43,767 bases of DNA, taken from positions 1 through 43,767 of the forward strand of contig JAMPAO010000011.1 of the NCBI GenBank assembly GCA_023667165.1, in the 5' to 3' direction. How positions within the stretch are numbered: the stretch's first letter is position 1; each line of letters starts with the position of its first letter. This document shows positions 8,890 through 17,231 of the stretch, in pieces. The notes under the pieces are model-generated. The model ran no database searches. It was given only the letters and a program-made list of their open reading frames with translations, and was not told the origin of the DNA. The stretch comes from Ruminococcus sp. (GTDB taxonomy: Bacteria; Bacillota; Clostridia; Oscillospirales; Ruminococcaceae). Position numbers and translations under genes: made by a program.

Positions 8890-9837
8890 TTATTTGAATA
8901 TTACGTTCCAGTCGGGTTCCTTCGCCTGCGGATTTATATAAGCCGCGGAAACGTCCACCCACGGATCCTCGTCTTCCCTGCATTTTCTTGCAAAAATGAC
9001 AAATCTTGACGGCTCGAACTCATTGCTGCACGTGGACAGCGTGAGAAATTTATCTCCCTGCTCCACGTCCACCGAGGTGATTATCTGAGTTCTGCTGTAT
9101 ATATTTGAAATGAAACTGTCATAAATTTCCTTTTTTGACAGATCGATATAATTGTGATAGTCAAAAACGTAACCGTCCGGCGTCTGCGACGGCTGCACCT
9201 CGGTCACGAAATAGGCGAATATTTTATATACGCCGCTTTCGTAATTTGAGTTGAAATTAACGGTGGGGTGAGCTTTATAATGCTCAAGATTTTTCTTGTA
9301 ATCCTTCAGGCTCCCGAACATCGTCCTGTCTTTCTGATTGTGACCGTACAAAACGAGATTGTCCGAGCTTTCCGAATAGGAAAGGGTGTTGCGGCAGTCG
9401 AGAAAGACCGTACCCGCCTTGTTGCTGCTGCCGTCAAAGGCTTTTTTCAGATAATCCTCGTTATTGGAAGTCTGAACAACGGGGAAATCCACCTCCGTAC
9501 CCTCTATTTGGATATATCCCACCGTATCGGGATTAAGCTTGAGCATCTGCGCCGCCGCGGGAAGTATTTCGCCCTCGCCCGCGTGGCCGATATAGGACTG
9601 ATACAGATTTTTCAGCGCGTCGTTTAACTGCTTTGCGGAAAAGGACAGTCTGAACTCGTTGAGCAAAACGACGCCGCAGCCTATCAGCACCAGCACAGCC
9701 AGTTGGGTGAACAGCTTTGAAGCTATTTCCTTAACGCTGTCGCCCTTTTGGATAAGCAGCCAGTGACCTCTCTGCGCCTTTTTCTTAGCCTTGGCGGCTT
9801 TTTTGTAAGCCTTTCTGGCCGATTTTGACATTGCCAT
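8890..9837 (-). CDS. Class B sortase, first gene of the tandem set
   Basis: A 315-residue sortase led by a strongly basic cytoplasmic segment (Lys/Ala-rich, residues 4-24), KGDSVKEIASK (31-41) and one transmembrane helix (about 42-60). The triad is His166 (LYGHNQKDRTMFG), Cys270 (LSTCSNEF) and Arg278 (EPSRFVIFAR). The C-terminal motif NPQAKEPDWN is shared with its neighbour. It is the promoter-proximal gene of the operon; the promoter lies about 70 bp upstream and the leader can form a 7-bp hairpin (9869-9889). Confidence 0.9.
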   Translation of the reverse strand: MAMSKSARKAYKKAAKAKKKAQRGHWLLIQKGDSVKEIASKLFTQLAVLVLIGCGVVLLNEFRLSFSAKQLNDALKNLYQSYIGHAGEGEILPAAAQMLKLNPDTVGYIQIEGTEVDFPVVQTSNNEDYLKKAFDGSSNKAGTVFLDCRNTLSYSESSDNLVLYGHNQKDRTMFGSLKDYKKNLEHYKAHPTVNFNSNYESGVYKIFAYFVTEVQPSQTPDGYVFDYHNYIDLSKKEIYDSFISNIYSRTQIITSVDVEQGDKFLTLSTCSNEFEPSRFVIFARKCREDEDPWVDVSAAYINPQAKEPDWNVIFK

Positions 9838-9908
9838 AACGATCTCCGAAAAAATATATTTACCCCTATGCCGGAAATATCCTCCGGCAGCGATACCTAT
9901 ATATTATA

Positions 9909-9937
9909 ATAATACACTCAATTTGCGCGAATGTCAA
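9909..9937 (-). promoter_or_regulatory. Sigma-A promoter of the sortase operon
   Basis: On the minus strand TTGACA (9937-9932) is followed after exactly 17 bp by TATTAT (9914-9909), with a second overlapping TATAAT just downstream. It is the clearest promoter in the window and lies 72 bp before the first sortase start codon. Confidence 0.85.
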
Positions 9938-10023
9938 GAAATGCGGAAAAAGTTTGTGACTTTTATCAAAACATACAGCGTCTTTTTTACTCTTCTTTCA
10001 AAGCGTTTATTTATATCTAACAA

Positions 10024-10061
10024 AATAACCGCCTTAAAGTCCGCTGTGATTGACGGTTATT
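10024..10061 (-). terminator. Weak terminator overlapping the thiI stop codon
   Basis: An 8-bp inverted repeat (AATAACCG at 10024-10031 with CGGTTATT at 10054-10061) spans the thiI stop codon with a 22-nt loop and is followed on the minus strand by a short T-rich run. It separates thiI from the sortase promoter. Confidence 0.4.
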
Positions 10062-11224
10062 CTTTTCATCTCCGTATTTTCCGCAGCCTTTTGTATAAGG
10101 GGTTCAAAATCGAACGCGTTCTGCGCGGCGGTCACTTCTTCGAGAGAGGGCTTTGTTTTCGGATGCTTGGGGGTAAAAACCGTGCAGCAGTCCTCATAGG
10201 GGAGGACTGAGGTGTCGAAAGTGTCTATCTTCCGCGATATTTCGACGATCTCGCTCTTGTCCATGCCTATAACGGGACGGAAAACGGGCATACGGCAAAC
10301 GCTGTCGGTGCATACGATAGCGCCCATAGTCTGGCTTGCCACCTGCCCCACGCTTTCTCCGGTGATAAGGGCGGTGATCCCCTTGTCCTCGCAGATCCTT
10401 TGAGCTATCTCCATCATCAGCCGTCTCATTATGACGGTAAAAAGCTCTTCGGGACAGTTATCCCGTATAGCCTCCTGGATCTCCGTAAAGGGAACGCAGT
10501 AAAAATCCGTGTCGCCGCACCAGGGGGCGATCTTTTCGCAGAGCTTCTCGACCTTCAGTCTTGCCCTGTCGGAGGTGTAGGGAGGAGCGGCGAAGTGTAT
10601 GGCTGAAATATCGATCCCGCGCTTTGCCATCATATAGCCTGCCACGGGACTGTCGATGCCTCCGGAAAGCAGCAGCATGGCTTTTCCCGAGGTACCCACG
10701 GGAATACCGCCCGCAGCTTCCCTGTTTCCGGTGTGAATGTAGGCGTTCGTATCCCTGATCTCTACGTTTACCGTAACGTCGGGAGCTTTTACATCGACGG
10801 TCAGATGAGGATATTTTTCCAGTATGAACGCCCCCAGCTCCGCGCATATTTCGGGAGATGTCATGGGAAAACGCTTGTCCGAGCGCTTTGCCGCCGCCTT
10901 GAACGTCCTTGCCGAGGACAGCTCCTCGCCGCAGTATTCCGCAACGTCGCCGCAGATCGTTTCAAAATTTTTTTCCGTTACCGCCGCGCGGCACAGAGCC
11001 GCGGCTCCGAATACCCGCGACGCGCGGAGAAACGCTTCGTCCATGTCGGTCCCGCTATCTTCCGGCTCGCAGTATATCATTGACTGGGAACGGGTGTAAT
11101 TAAACTTTCCCAAGGGTCTTAGCCTGTGCTTGAGATTTTTTACGAAAGCGTCCTCGAAGTTTCTTTTGTTAAGTCCTTTAAGGGCGATCTCGCCCTCTTT
11201 AAGAAGTATGATTTCCTTTATCAT
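10034..11224 (-). CDS. thiI: tRNA uridine 4-sulfurtransferase ThiI
   Basis: The 396-residue enzyme adenylates U8 of tRNA and inserts sulfur to make 4-thiouridine, and can supply sulfur for the thiamine thiazole. The N-terminal part (MIKEIILLKEGEIALKG) and THUMP domain precede the PP-loop ATP-pyrophosphatase motif SGGIDS at 187-192. There is no C-terminal rhodanese domain, as in most Gram-positive ThiI. The ORF is open back to 11272, but the family start is the ATG at 11224. It starts 31 bp after the cysteine desulfurase stop, the classical nifS-thiI pairing in which the desulfurase hands persulfide sulfur to ThiI. Confidence 0.95.
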   Translation of the reverse strand: MIKEIILLKEGEIALKGLNKRNFEDAFVKNLKHRLRPLGKFNYTRSQSMIYCEPEDSGTDMDEAFLRASRVFGAAALCRAAVTEKNFETICGDVAEYCGEELSSARTFKAAAKRSDKRFPMTSPEICAELGAFILEKYPHLTVDVKAPDVTVNVEIRDTNAYIHTGNREAAGGIPVGTSGKAMLLLSGGIDSPVAGYMMAKRGIDISAIHFAAPPYTSDRARLKVEKLCEKIAPWCGDTDFYCVPFTEIQEAIRDNCPEELFTVIMRRLMMEIAQRICEDKGITALITGESVGQVASQTMGAIVCTDSVCRMPVFRPVIGMDKSEIVEISRKIDTFDTSVLPYEDCCTVFTPKHPKTKPSLEEVTAAQNAFDFEPLIQKAAENTEMKRITVNHSGL

Positions 11225-11255
11225 ATCAGACCCGCTGTTCCTTTCCGAATAAGTA

Positions 11256-12395
11256 TTACTTTGTTTTTGCAAGTGTCATGTAACCCTCCTGCAATGCGCT
11301 TGCAAGAGCCTCTATCTCGCCGCAGGAGGACATTTTTGAAAACGACACTCTTATGGATGTGTCGATTATCTTGTCCGGCAGTCCCATTGCCGTGAGAACG
11401 CCGCTTTTTTTGCCCTTTGAGCAGGCGGAACCCGCAGAAACATATATATGCCTGCTTTCAAGGAAATGCAGCATTACCTCCGATTTTATGCCGTTTACGG
11501 AAAAATTCAGGATAAAGGGACTTTGCTCCTCCGCCTTTGAATTGACGGTGACGTATCCCATTGACGACAGCTTTTTCCGAAGCCTGCCGTTAAGCTCCTC
11601 CGCGTTTGAGTAAGCCGTTGCTATAACGGGGAGCTGAACTCTCACAGCCGCGCCGAAAGCGGATATCAGCGGAACAGCCTCCGTACCCGAACGCATGCCC
11701 GCCTCCTGACCGCCTCCCAGCATTCTCGGAGCTATGCGCACTCCCTTGCGTATATACATAGCTCCCACGCCCTTGGGCGCGTGAACCTTATGACCGCTTA
11801 CCGTAATGAGATCCGCGCCCAGATCGGCGGTTTTGATCGGTATTTTCAAAAACCCCTGCACGGCGTCGCAGTGAGTTATGCATTCCGGATAGCTTTTTTT
11901 TATTTGGGCAAAGATCTTTTTTACGGGATTTATCGCCCCTGTTTCATTGTTTATAAGCATACAGGAAGCAAGAACCGTGTTGTAGTCCACTGCCGACAGG
12001 AAATCGTCCGGATCGGTTTCGCCGCCGCTCTGCGGCTTTACCCGCACCACCTCGAAGCCGTTCTTTTCCAGGTATTCCGCCGAAGCGCTCACGGACGGGT
12101 GCTCCGAGGCGGAAATGACGATCTTTTTTCTGCGCCTGCCGTAATTTTCCGCAGCTCCGAGGATAAGCGTGTTATTTGCCTCCGTAGCTCCCGATGTAAA
12201 AAAAATACACTCGGGGCGGCATACGAGAGCGGCTGCCACGGCTTTCCTCGCTTCATCGACGGCGGTTTCCGCATTCAGACCGTATTTATGCAGCGACGAC
12301 GGATTGCCGTAGTTTCCGGTCATGGCGGCAAGGCAGGCGTTTACAGCCTCCTCGCAGGGTTTTGTGGTGGCGGCGTTGTCCAGGTATGCTGCCAT
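11256..12395 (-). CDS. Cysteine desulfurase (NifS/IscS family, ThiI partner)
   Basis: The 379-residue PLP enzyme turns cysteine into alanine and a protein-bound persulfide. Visible residues: MAAYLDNAATT start, His99 in SEHPSV (PLP stacking), the PLP lysine Lys203 in SGHKVHAPKG, and the persulfide Cys325 in SAGSACSKGKKSG. The SACSKG form with a long loop is typical of the NifS/IscS (type I) branch. Being cotranscribed with thiI makes tRNA thiolation and thiamine sulfur supply its likely main job, like B. subtilis NifZ. AAAGGA lies about 13 bases before the ATG. Confidence 0.94.
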   Translation of the reverse strand: MAAYLDNAATTKPCEEAVNACLAAMTGNYGNPSSLHKYGLNAETAVDEARKAVAAALVCRPECIFFTSGATEANNTLILGAAENYGRRRKKIVISASEHPSVSASAEYLEKNGFEVVRVKPQSGGETDPDDFLSAVDYNTVLASCMLINNETGAINPVKKIFAQIKKSYPECITHCDAVQGFLKIPIKTADLGADLITVSGHKVHAPKGVGAMYIRKGVRIAPRMLGGGQEAGMRSGTEAVPLISAFGAAVRVQLPVIATAYSNAEELNGRLRKKLSSMGYVTVNSKAEEQSPFILNFSVNGIKSEVMLHFLESRHIYVSAGSACSKGKKSGVLTAMGLPDKIIDTSIRVSFSKMSSCGEIEALASALQEGYMTLAKTK

Positions 12396-12771
12396 AATCA
12401 GATCGTTCCTTTCTCTGCGTTTTTCGGCACAGCATATGCCTCAAATATCTATATTTATTTTAATTATACATCAAAACCGTGCATAATTCCAGTAAAATTT
12501 CCAAAATTATTCCGCTTTTATCCAACTTAGGCGTTTTAGACATAATTGCAGCCGCTTTTTTTACATTAGGTGTTAATTTTTTTACCGAAATTATAATATA
12601 TATTGTTTTTTGTAACATAAAATTATCAAATACAGGTTTTTACTGGGTTATAATAAATCAAAATAGGTTTTTGCAGGTTGATTTGTAAACTTGTTAAATA
12701 AAAAAATATATACAATTTTTCAGTTTGTTCATATTCGCCTGAGGCAGCCGATCGAAAGGATAAATATAAAA
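12396..12771. other. AT-rich divergent intergenic region (376 bp)
   Basis: No supportable gene lies here. It is very AT-rich and separates the divergent nifS-thiI and chemoreceptor genes. A TGTATAAT element on the minus strand (12470-12463) could be the nifS -10, and TATAAT at 12649-12654 could serve the chemoreceptor, but neither has a convincing -35. An AAAGGA RBS at the right end decides the chemoreceptor start. Confidence 0.5.
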
Positions 12772-14559
12772 ATGCCGGATAACAAAACGGAAGCAGCGAA
12801 CGGCGCCAATGCCGAACAGATATCTCCAACCGCCGCGGACGGCAATTCGTCCGGAGGAACGGAAAAAAAGATAGATTACAGCAGGAGCATAAACAGCTAC
12901 CCAAAGCTGGGAAGAAAGACCACCATACGCGCAAGGATAATAAGACTGTCGTTTATTTCGGTGATAGTATCTACCTTTGTGCTTACGGTTTTCAGCCTTA
13001 TAAGCATATACCGTCTTGTAACAAGCTCGGCGAGGGACGAGATGGAGCTGCTTACGGCGGCGTATTCCTCCGCCATATCCAATGCCGACCTTGAAAGGAG
13101 CAGGGATTTCCTCTCAAAAATATTCGCCGATTTTGACAGTATAAACGAATACGGCGGATTCGGCTTTGCCGTGACCGAACATGGCGGAGTCTTTTCCGAA
13201 ACGTCGAGCGATATAATAAAAAACGGCGATAATATCGTTACCTTTGCCGAAAGCGACGCGGGTTACAGCGAGCTTGCCGCCGTCATAGACGGCTTTGACC
13301 GCACAAGAGGTATGCGGACGCTGAAAATAAAGGGTGAAAAATATCTTGTGGGCTGGGCTCCCATTGAAAATTACGACGGCTGCTATACGATGATAGTGCT
13401 TCCGTACGTCAATGTGATAAAGCCTTTCTACGGTTTGCTTGCGGTCGCCTTGCTGCTGACGGTGATGCTGCTTACAGCGTCGATCATTGTGTCCGTCGGT
13501 GTGGCGAATAAGATCACGAAACCCATCAAGGACGCCACAATACGCCTGCAGAAGCTCTCTGAGGGGGATCTTACATCGCCGTCGCCTTATACAATGAGAA
13601 ACGACGAAACGCTTATCCTGCTTACCTCTCTGTGCGATACGATAACGGCTCTCAACGCATACATATCCGACATAAGAACGGTGCTTTCCGGAGTTGCGGC
13701 GGGCAATCTCCTTGTTAATTCGGACGCCGAATATTCCGGAGATTTCAAGGCCATAAGGCATTCTCTGAGAAAGATACTCAAATCTCTCAACGGAACCTTC
13801 AGCGAGGTCAGCAAGGCAGCCATGTCGGTCAAGGAATGTTCGGAGCAGGTTTCCGGCGGTACTCTTGCGCTGTCGAACAATTCGGCGTCCGAGGCTGATA
13901 TGATGAAGCAGCTTACAACGGCTATCGCGGATGTAAGCGAAAAGATCAACGGCAATGCCGCACAAGCCGAGAGGGCGCAGGAGATGACCTCCGAAGCCAA
14001 CGAGCTTGCGGGACAGGGCAGAAACAATATGCATCAGATGATGAGCGCCATAGGCGAGATCGAAAGCTCGTCTTCCGAGATAGAAAAGATAATCAACGTC
14101 ATAGACGATATAGCCTTTCAGACCAATATCCTCGCCCTTAACGCGGCGGTGGAAGCCGCAAAGGCGGGAGAAGCGGGCAAGGGCTTTGCGGTGGTAGCCG
14201 ACGAGGTGAGAAATCTCGCTTCCAAATCAGCCGAGGCGGCCGCTCAGACGGGCAGGCTCATAGTAGGCTCCATAAAGAGCATACACAAGGGCGCAAGGCT
14301 TGCCGATGAAACAGCCGGATCGCTGGATAAGATCCTTGAAATGGTCGAATCGGTATCGGGCATAACGGATTCCATCGCGGTTTCAGCCAATGAGCAGGCA
14401 AAATCCATTAACAGCATAAACGAAGCGATGGACACCATAAACAACAGCATTCAGAGCAATTCCGTCACCGCTAAGCAGAACGCGGCGGTATCGGGAGAGC
14501 TTTCGGATCAGTTCGACGTGTTCAACAATCTGATACAAAGATTTGAATTTACCGAATAG
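12772..14559 (+). CDS. Methyl-accepting chemotaxis protein
   Basis: The 595-residue chemoreceptor has an unusually long, probably disordered cytoplasmic N-terminus (about 57 residues), TM1 at about 58-80, an extracellular sensing domain of roughly 140 residues, a second membrane segment (VALLLTVMLLTASIIVSV), a HAMP domain beginning ANKITKPIKDA, and the coiled-coil signalling domain. The hairpin tip, which binds CheA/CheW, is intact: IDDIAFQTNILALNAAVEAA followed by GEAGKGFAVVADEVRNLA. The frame opens at 12691, but AAAGGA before 12772 supports the later ATG. No che genes lie in the window. Ligand unknown. Confidence 0.93.
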   Translation: MPDNKTEAANGANAEQISPTAADGNSSGGTEKKIDYSRSINSYPKLGRKTTIRARIIRLSFISVIVSTFVLTVFSLISIYRLVTSSARDEMELLTAAYSSAISNADLERSRDFLSKIFADFDSINEYGGFGFAVTEHGGVFSETSSDIIKNGDNIVTFAESDAGYSELAAVIDGFDRTRGMRTLKIKGEKYLVGWAPIENYDGCYTMIVLPYVNVIKPFYGLLAVALLLTVMLLTASIIVSVGVANKITKPIKDATIRLQKLSEGDLTSPSPYTMRNDETLILLTSLCDTITALNAYISDIRTVLSGVAAGNLLVNSDAEYSGDFKAIRHSLRKILKSLNGTFSEVSKAAMSVKECSEQVSGGTLALSNNSASEADMMKQLTTAIADVSEKINGNAAQAERAQEMTSEANELAGQGRNNMHQMMSAIGEIESSSSEIEKIINVIDDIAFQTNILALNAAVEAAKAGEAGKGFAVVADEVRNLASKSAEAAAQTGRLIVGSIKSIHKGARLADETAGSLDKILEMVESVSGITDSIAVSANEQAKSINSINEAMDTINNSIQSNSVTAKQNAAVSGELSDQFDVFNNLIQRFEFTE

Positions 14560-14569
14560 CGTTTCTTAT

Positions 14570-14615
14570 AGCTTGTTCAGTATCTCGGCGTGTGCGGTGA
14601 GATACTGAACAAGCT
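14570..14615 (+). terminator. Perfect 17-bp hairpin after the chemoreceptor gene
   Basis: Arms 14570-14586 and 14599-14615 are perfectly complementary with a 12-nt loop, starting 10 bp past the stop codon. There is no T-tract after it, so it may be a 3'-end stabilising structure or a processing site rather than an efficient intrinsic terminator. Confidence 0.5.
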
Positions 14616-14741
14616 CTTGGGAAACAGGGTTCTTGGGAGAGAATTAACAGACAATATATCAGCGGGAGAACGAGGGGCGGCGCGGATCCTTTTTCCGTCC
14701 GACGCGCCCGATGTATCCTGCGTCCGAAAGGAGTCCGACCC

Positions 14742-16799
14742 ATGGTAAACGATTGTAAAATAGCAGCCGTCTGCACATCCGAGGTCCATAACGAGGATAC
14801 GCAGAGCTTTCTGTATTCCTTTCACAAGATACTGGCGGAAAAGGGATGGAGAGAGATGGTTTTTGCCGCGTGTACCGATATGTTCTGCGATACCCTTTTC
14901 GACAGAGGGGAGGCGAGCGTGTACAGCGTTATAAGCTATGATATCGTTGACGTTGTGATAATAATGGGCAGTTCCGTAAAAAACGAGGATATCATAAGAG
15001 ATATAATCGACGGTGCAAACCGGCACGGCAAACCGGTCATCGTTCTTGACGACGCGCAGGTCAGGGATGGCTGCATAAATATCAATTATGAGGAGTCCGA
15101 CGCGTTCGGCAGGCTGGTAGCTCATCTTGCCGACGATCACGGCTTAAAAAAATTTGCCTGTATCGCGGGATTCAAGGGTAATGATATTTCCGAAAAAAGG
15201 GTGGAGGTGTTCAAAAAAACTCTTTCGGACAGAGGTATACCTTTCGACGAAACCCGTCTGGGATACGGAGATTTTTATTCTTTCCCCACAAGAGCCGTTA
15301 TGGAGCGCTTTATCGCGGACGAAAGAGGACTTCCCGAAGCGATAGTATGCATTAACGATTCTATGGCTATAACTGCCTGCGAGGTGCTTGCGGAGCACGG
15401 CATAAGCGTTCCCGAGGATATTGTCGTAACAGGCTTCGACGGCATACAGGAGGAAAAATACAACTTTCCAAGACTTACCACCTGTCTGCGCGATACGGAT
15501 AAGCTGACGGAATTTCTTTGCAAGCTCATTGTTTTGGCGGATATGGGCGTAAGGCTTGACAGCAGATACGTGTTCCCGTATGTACCTGTTTTTTCCGAAT
15601 CCTGCGGCTGCTGTCCAAAATCTCTTATAAGTGTCAATACAAATATTAATTCGCTTGTCAACAAAATGAACGAGGGCGCATATTACGACCGCTCTCTCAA
15701 CAATATGGTTACAAAGCTGACGGACGTATCGGACAAGAACGAGATAAGAAGCGTTCTAAAATATTATTTTCAGTATAATTCTTACATATTTATGAACGAG
15801 GATTTTGATACGGACAGCCGCCAGTCGCACAGCTACGAGAATGAACCGCATACCGCCCTTATGGACTACAACCGTTTCTTTTTCGGCGACAACGAGGTGA
15901 AAACGGGAAGATGCACTCTCAGCCGGATGCTTCCCGATTGGGGTGAGATCCTTGACAGCCGTGATATTCCCATAGTATTTTCTCTGCATAATCAGCAGTG
16001 CGTTTACGGATATATGACGAGCTTTGCCTCCGGCGCTTCTCACAAGGATTTTTCCCGTGCTTTGTCGGATATGCACAAGTTCATGATCAATCTGGATAAC
16101 TGTGTAAGCTCGTATGTGCAGCAGGAATTTTTAAGAGAATCAAACGAAAAGCTGAAAAACGTGCAGAATGAGATAATTATGAGCTTTGCCAATATGGTGG
16201 AGTCAAGAGATAACTGCACGGGCAAGCACATAAAGCGTACAAGCGAGTATCTGAGAGTGCTTGTGGCATATATGTCAAATTTTGACGAATATAAAGAAAG
16301 TCTTACAGCCGAAACGCGCAGGCTGATGTATAAGGCAGCTCCGCTGCATGATATAGGAAAGATCAAGGTTTCCGATACCGTACTGAACAAGCCGGGCAGA
16401 TTGAACGAATATGAGTTCGAGCAGATAAAGCTGCACACGGTGGAGGGTTACAATATTATAAAAAATAATCTGACAAATATTGAAGAAGAGAAATATGTCG
16501 AGATAGCGCAGAGCATGGCTCTTTATCACCACGAAAAATGGGACGGCAGCGGTTATCCCACCAATCTTTCGGGAAAGGACATACCCCTTTGTGCAAGGAT
16601 AATGTCGGTGGTCGACGTTTTCGACGCGCTCACAAGCAAAAGAGTGTACAAGCCGCCTTTTTCCTCGGACAGAGCCTTTGCCGTGCTGAGAGATTCCGCA
16701 GGCAGTCATTTCGATCCCGATATCGTCAGCAAATTCCTTTCAATAAGGGATCAGGTGGAGGAGATATTAAAGCAAAATCCCGACGCGGATCACGCATGA
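14742..16799 (+). CDS. LacI-like sensor fused to HD-GYP c-di-GMP phosphodiesterase
   Basis: A 685-residue soluble protein. Residues 5-280 look like the periplasmic-binding-protein core of LacI-type regulators (CINDSMAITACEVLAEHGISVPEDIVVTGFDG pattern), but with no DNA-binding helix-turn-helix and no signal peptide. A middle region (about 300-475) is unassigned. The C-terminal domain is a complete HD-GYP: HDIGK at 536-540, HH at 596-597 and GYP at 604-606 within HHEKWDGSGYP. HD-GYP proteins hydrolyse c-di-GMP to pGpG/GMP. The fusion implies that an intracellular small ligand, perhaps a sugar, tunes c-di-GMP turnover (inference). AAAGGAG lies upstream of the ATG. Its chemoreceptor and flagellin neighbours fit motility control. 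Confidence 0.88.
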   Translation: MVNDCKIAAVCTSEVHNEDTQSFLYSFHKILAEKGWREMVFAACTDMFCDTLFDRGEASVYSVISYDIVDVVIIMGSSVKNEDIIRDIIDGANRHGKPVIVLDDAQVRDGCININYEESDAFGRLVAHLADDHGLKKFACIAGFKGNDISEKRVEVFKKTLSDRGIPFDETRLGYGDFYSFPTRAVMERFIADERGLPEAIVCINDSMAITACEVLAEHGISVPEDIVVTGFDGIQEEKYNFPRLTTCLRDTDKLTEFLCKLIVLADMGVRLDSRYVFPYVPVFSESCGCCPKSLISVNTNINSLVNKMNEGAYYDRSLNNMVTKLTDVSDKNEIRSVLKYYFQYNSYIFMNEDFDTDSRQSHSYENEPHTALMDYNRFFFGDNEVKTGRCTLSRMLPDWGEILDSRDIPIVFSLHNQQCVYGYMTSFASGASHKDFSRALSDMHKFMINLDNCVSSYVQQEFLRESNEKLKNVQNEIIMSFANMVESRDNCTGKHIKRTSEYLRVLVAYMSNFDEYKESLTAETRRLMYKAAPLHDIGKIKVSDTVLNKPGRLNEYEFEQIKLHTVEGYNIIKNNLTNIEEEKYVEIAQSMALYHHEKWDGSGYPTNLSGKDIPLCARIMSVVDVFDALTSKRVYKPPFSSDRAFAVLRDSAGSHFDPDIVSKFLSIRDQVEEILKQNPDADHA

Positions 16800-16821
16800 C
16801 GTATCCGATGTGAGCATATTC

Positions 16822-16862
16822 ATGGGCTTATGTCCGAGGTCACGGACGTATGCCCATTTTTG
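16822..16862 (+). terminator. Intrinsic terminator of the HD-GYP gene
   Basis: A 15-position stem with one mismatch (16822-16836 with 16843-16857), a 6-nt loop and a following run of five T. It lies 23 bp past the stop codon. Confidence 0.85.
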
Positions 16863-16902
16863 CAAATATGAAAACAGGCCGATTTTTACGGAGGCGTTCG
16901 CT

Positions 16903-17097
16903 GTGGTCAAGGTATTTCCGGTTGTTTTTGTTATACTTGAGATCTTGCAGGCGGTCTTTCCCGAATACGCCCGGCGGATAGAACACGGTATGCCGAAGGA
17001 CAAGGAACCGTCCGACGAAGGTATTTTCCTTGTGCGCGCAGTCGGCATACTTTTTGCGGTCGTCGGCACTGTAATGTTTTTTACGGCGTCGGACTGA
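16903..17097 (+). CDS. Small two-helix membrane protein, GTG start
   Basis: A 64-residue protein read from GTG at 16903, with GGAGG eight bases upstream. The sequence is one hydrophobic helix (VFPVVFVILEILQAVF), a charged loop with EPSDEGIFLVR, and a second helix (AVGILFAVVGTVMFF). This layout resembles small Firmicute membrane proteins of the DUF6199 type (from memory, not searched). The ATG-initiated version begins at 16810 inside the upstream terminator hairpin and is unlikely. It lies between a terminator and the promoter of the next gene, so it may need its own weak promoter. Function unknown. Confidence 0.6.
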   Translation: MVKVFPVVFVILEILQAVFPEYARRIEHGMPKDKEPSDEGIFLVRAVGILFAVVGTVMFFTASD

Positions 17098-17175
17098 AAC
17101 AGAGCTTTTTAGTTTTTTACGAAGCAGAGCTTTGAATAAAAAATAAAAATAGGTATGTACTTTTGAATAAATATG

Positions 17176-17184
17176 TGTTATAAT
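17176..17184 (+). promoter_or_regulatory. Extended -10 promoter before the DUF1444-like gene
   Basis: TGTTATAAT is a perfect extended -10 element 48 bp before the chosen start codon. No good -35 is visible at the usual distance, which extended -10 promoters tolerate. Confidence 0.6.
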
Positions 17185-17231
17185 ATTATTGCGTATCATA
17201 ATACGCCGTGAAAGGAGCGTACAGTCTGCAA

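Noticed and set aside
12721..12771. Possible sigma-28 promoter before the chemoreceptor (GCCGATCG at 12747-12754)
   Set aside because: No TAAA lies 15 or 16 bp upstream and the element would sit too close to the RBS.
14560..14741. c-di-GMP riboswitch before the HD-GYP gene
   Set aside because: The leader has hairpins but none of the conserved GEMM-I or GEMM-II core sequences that I could recognise.
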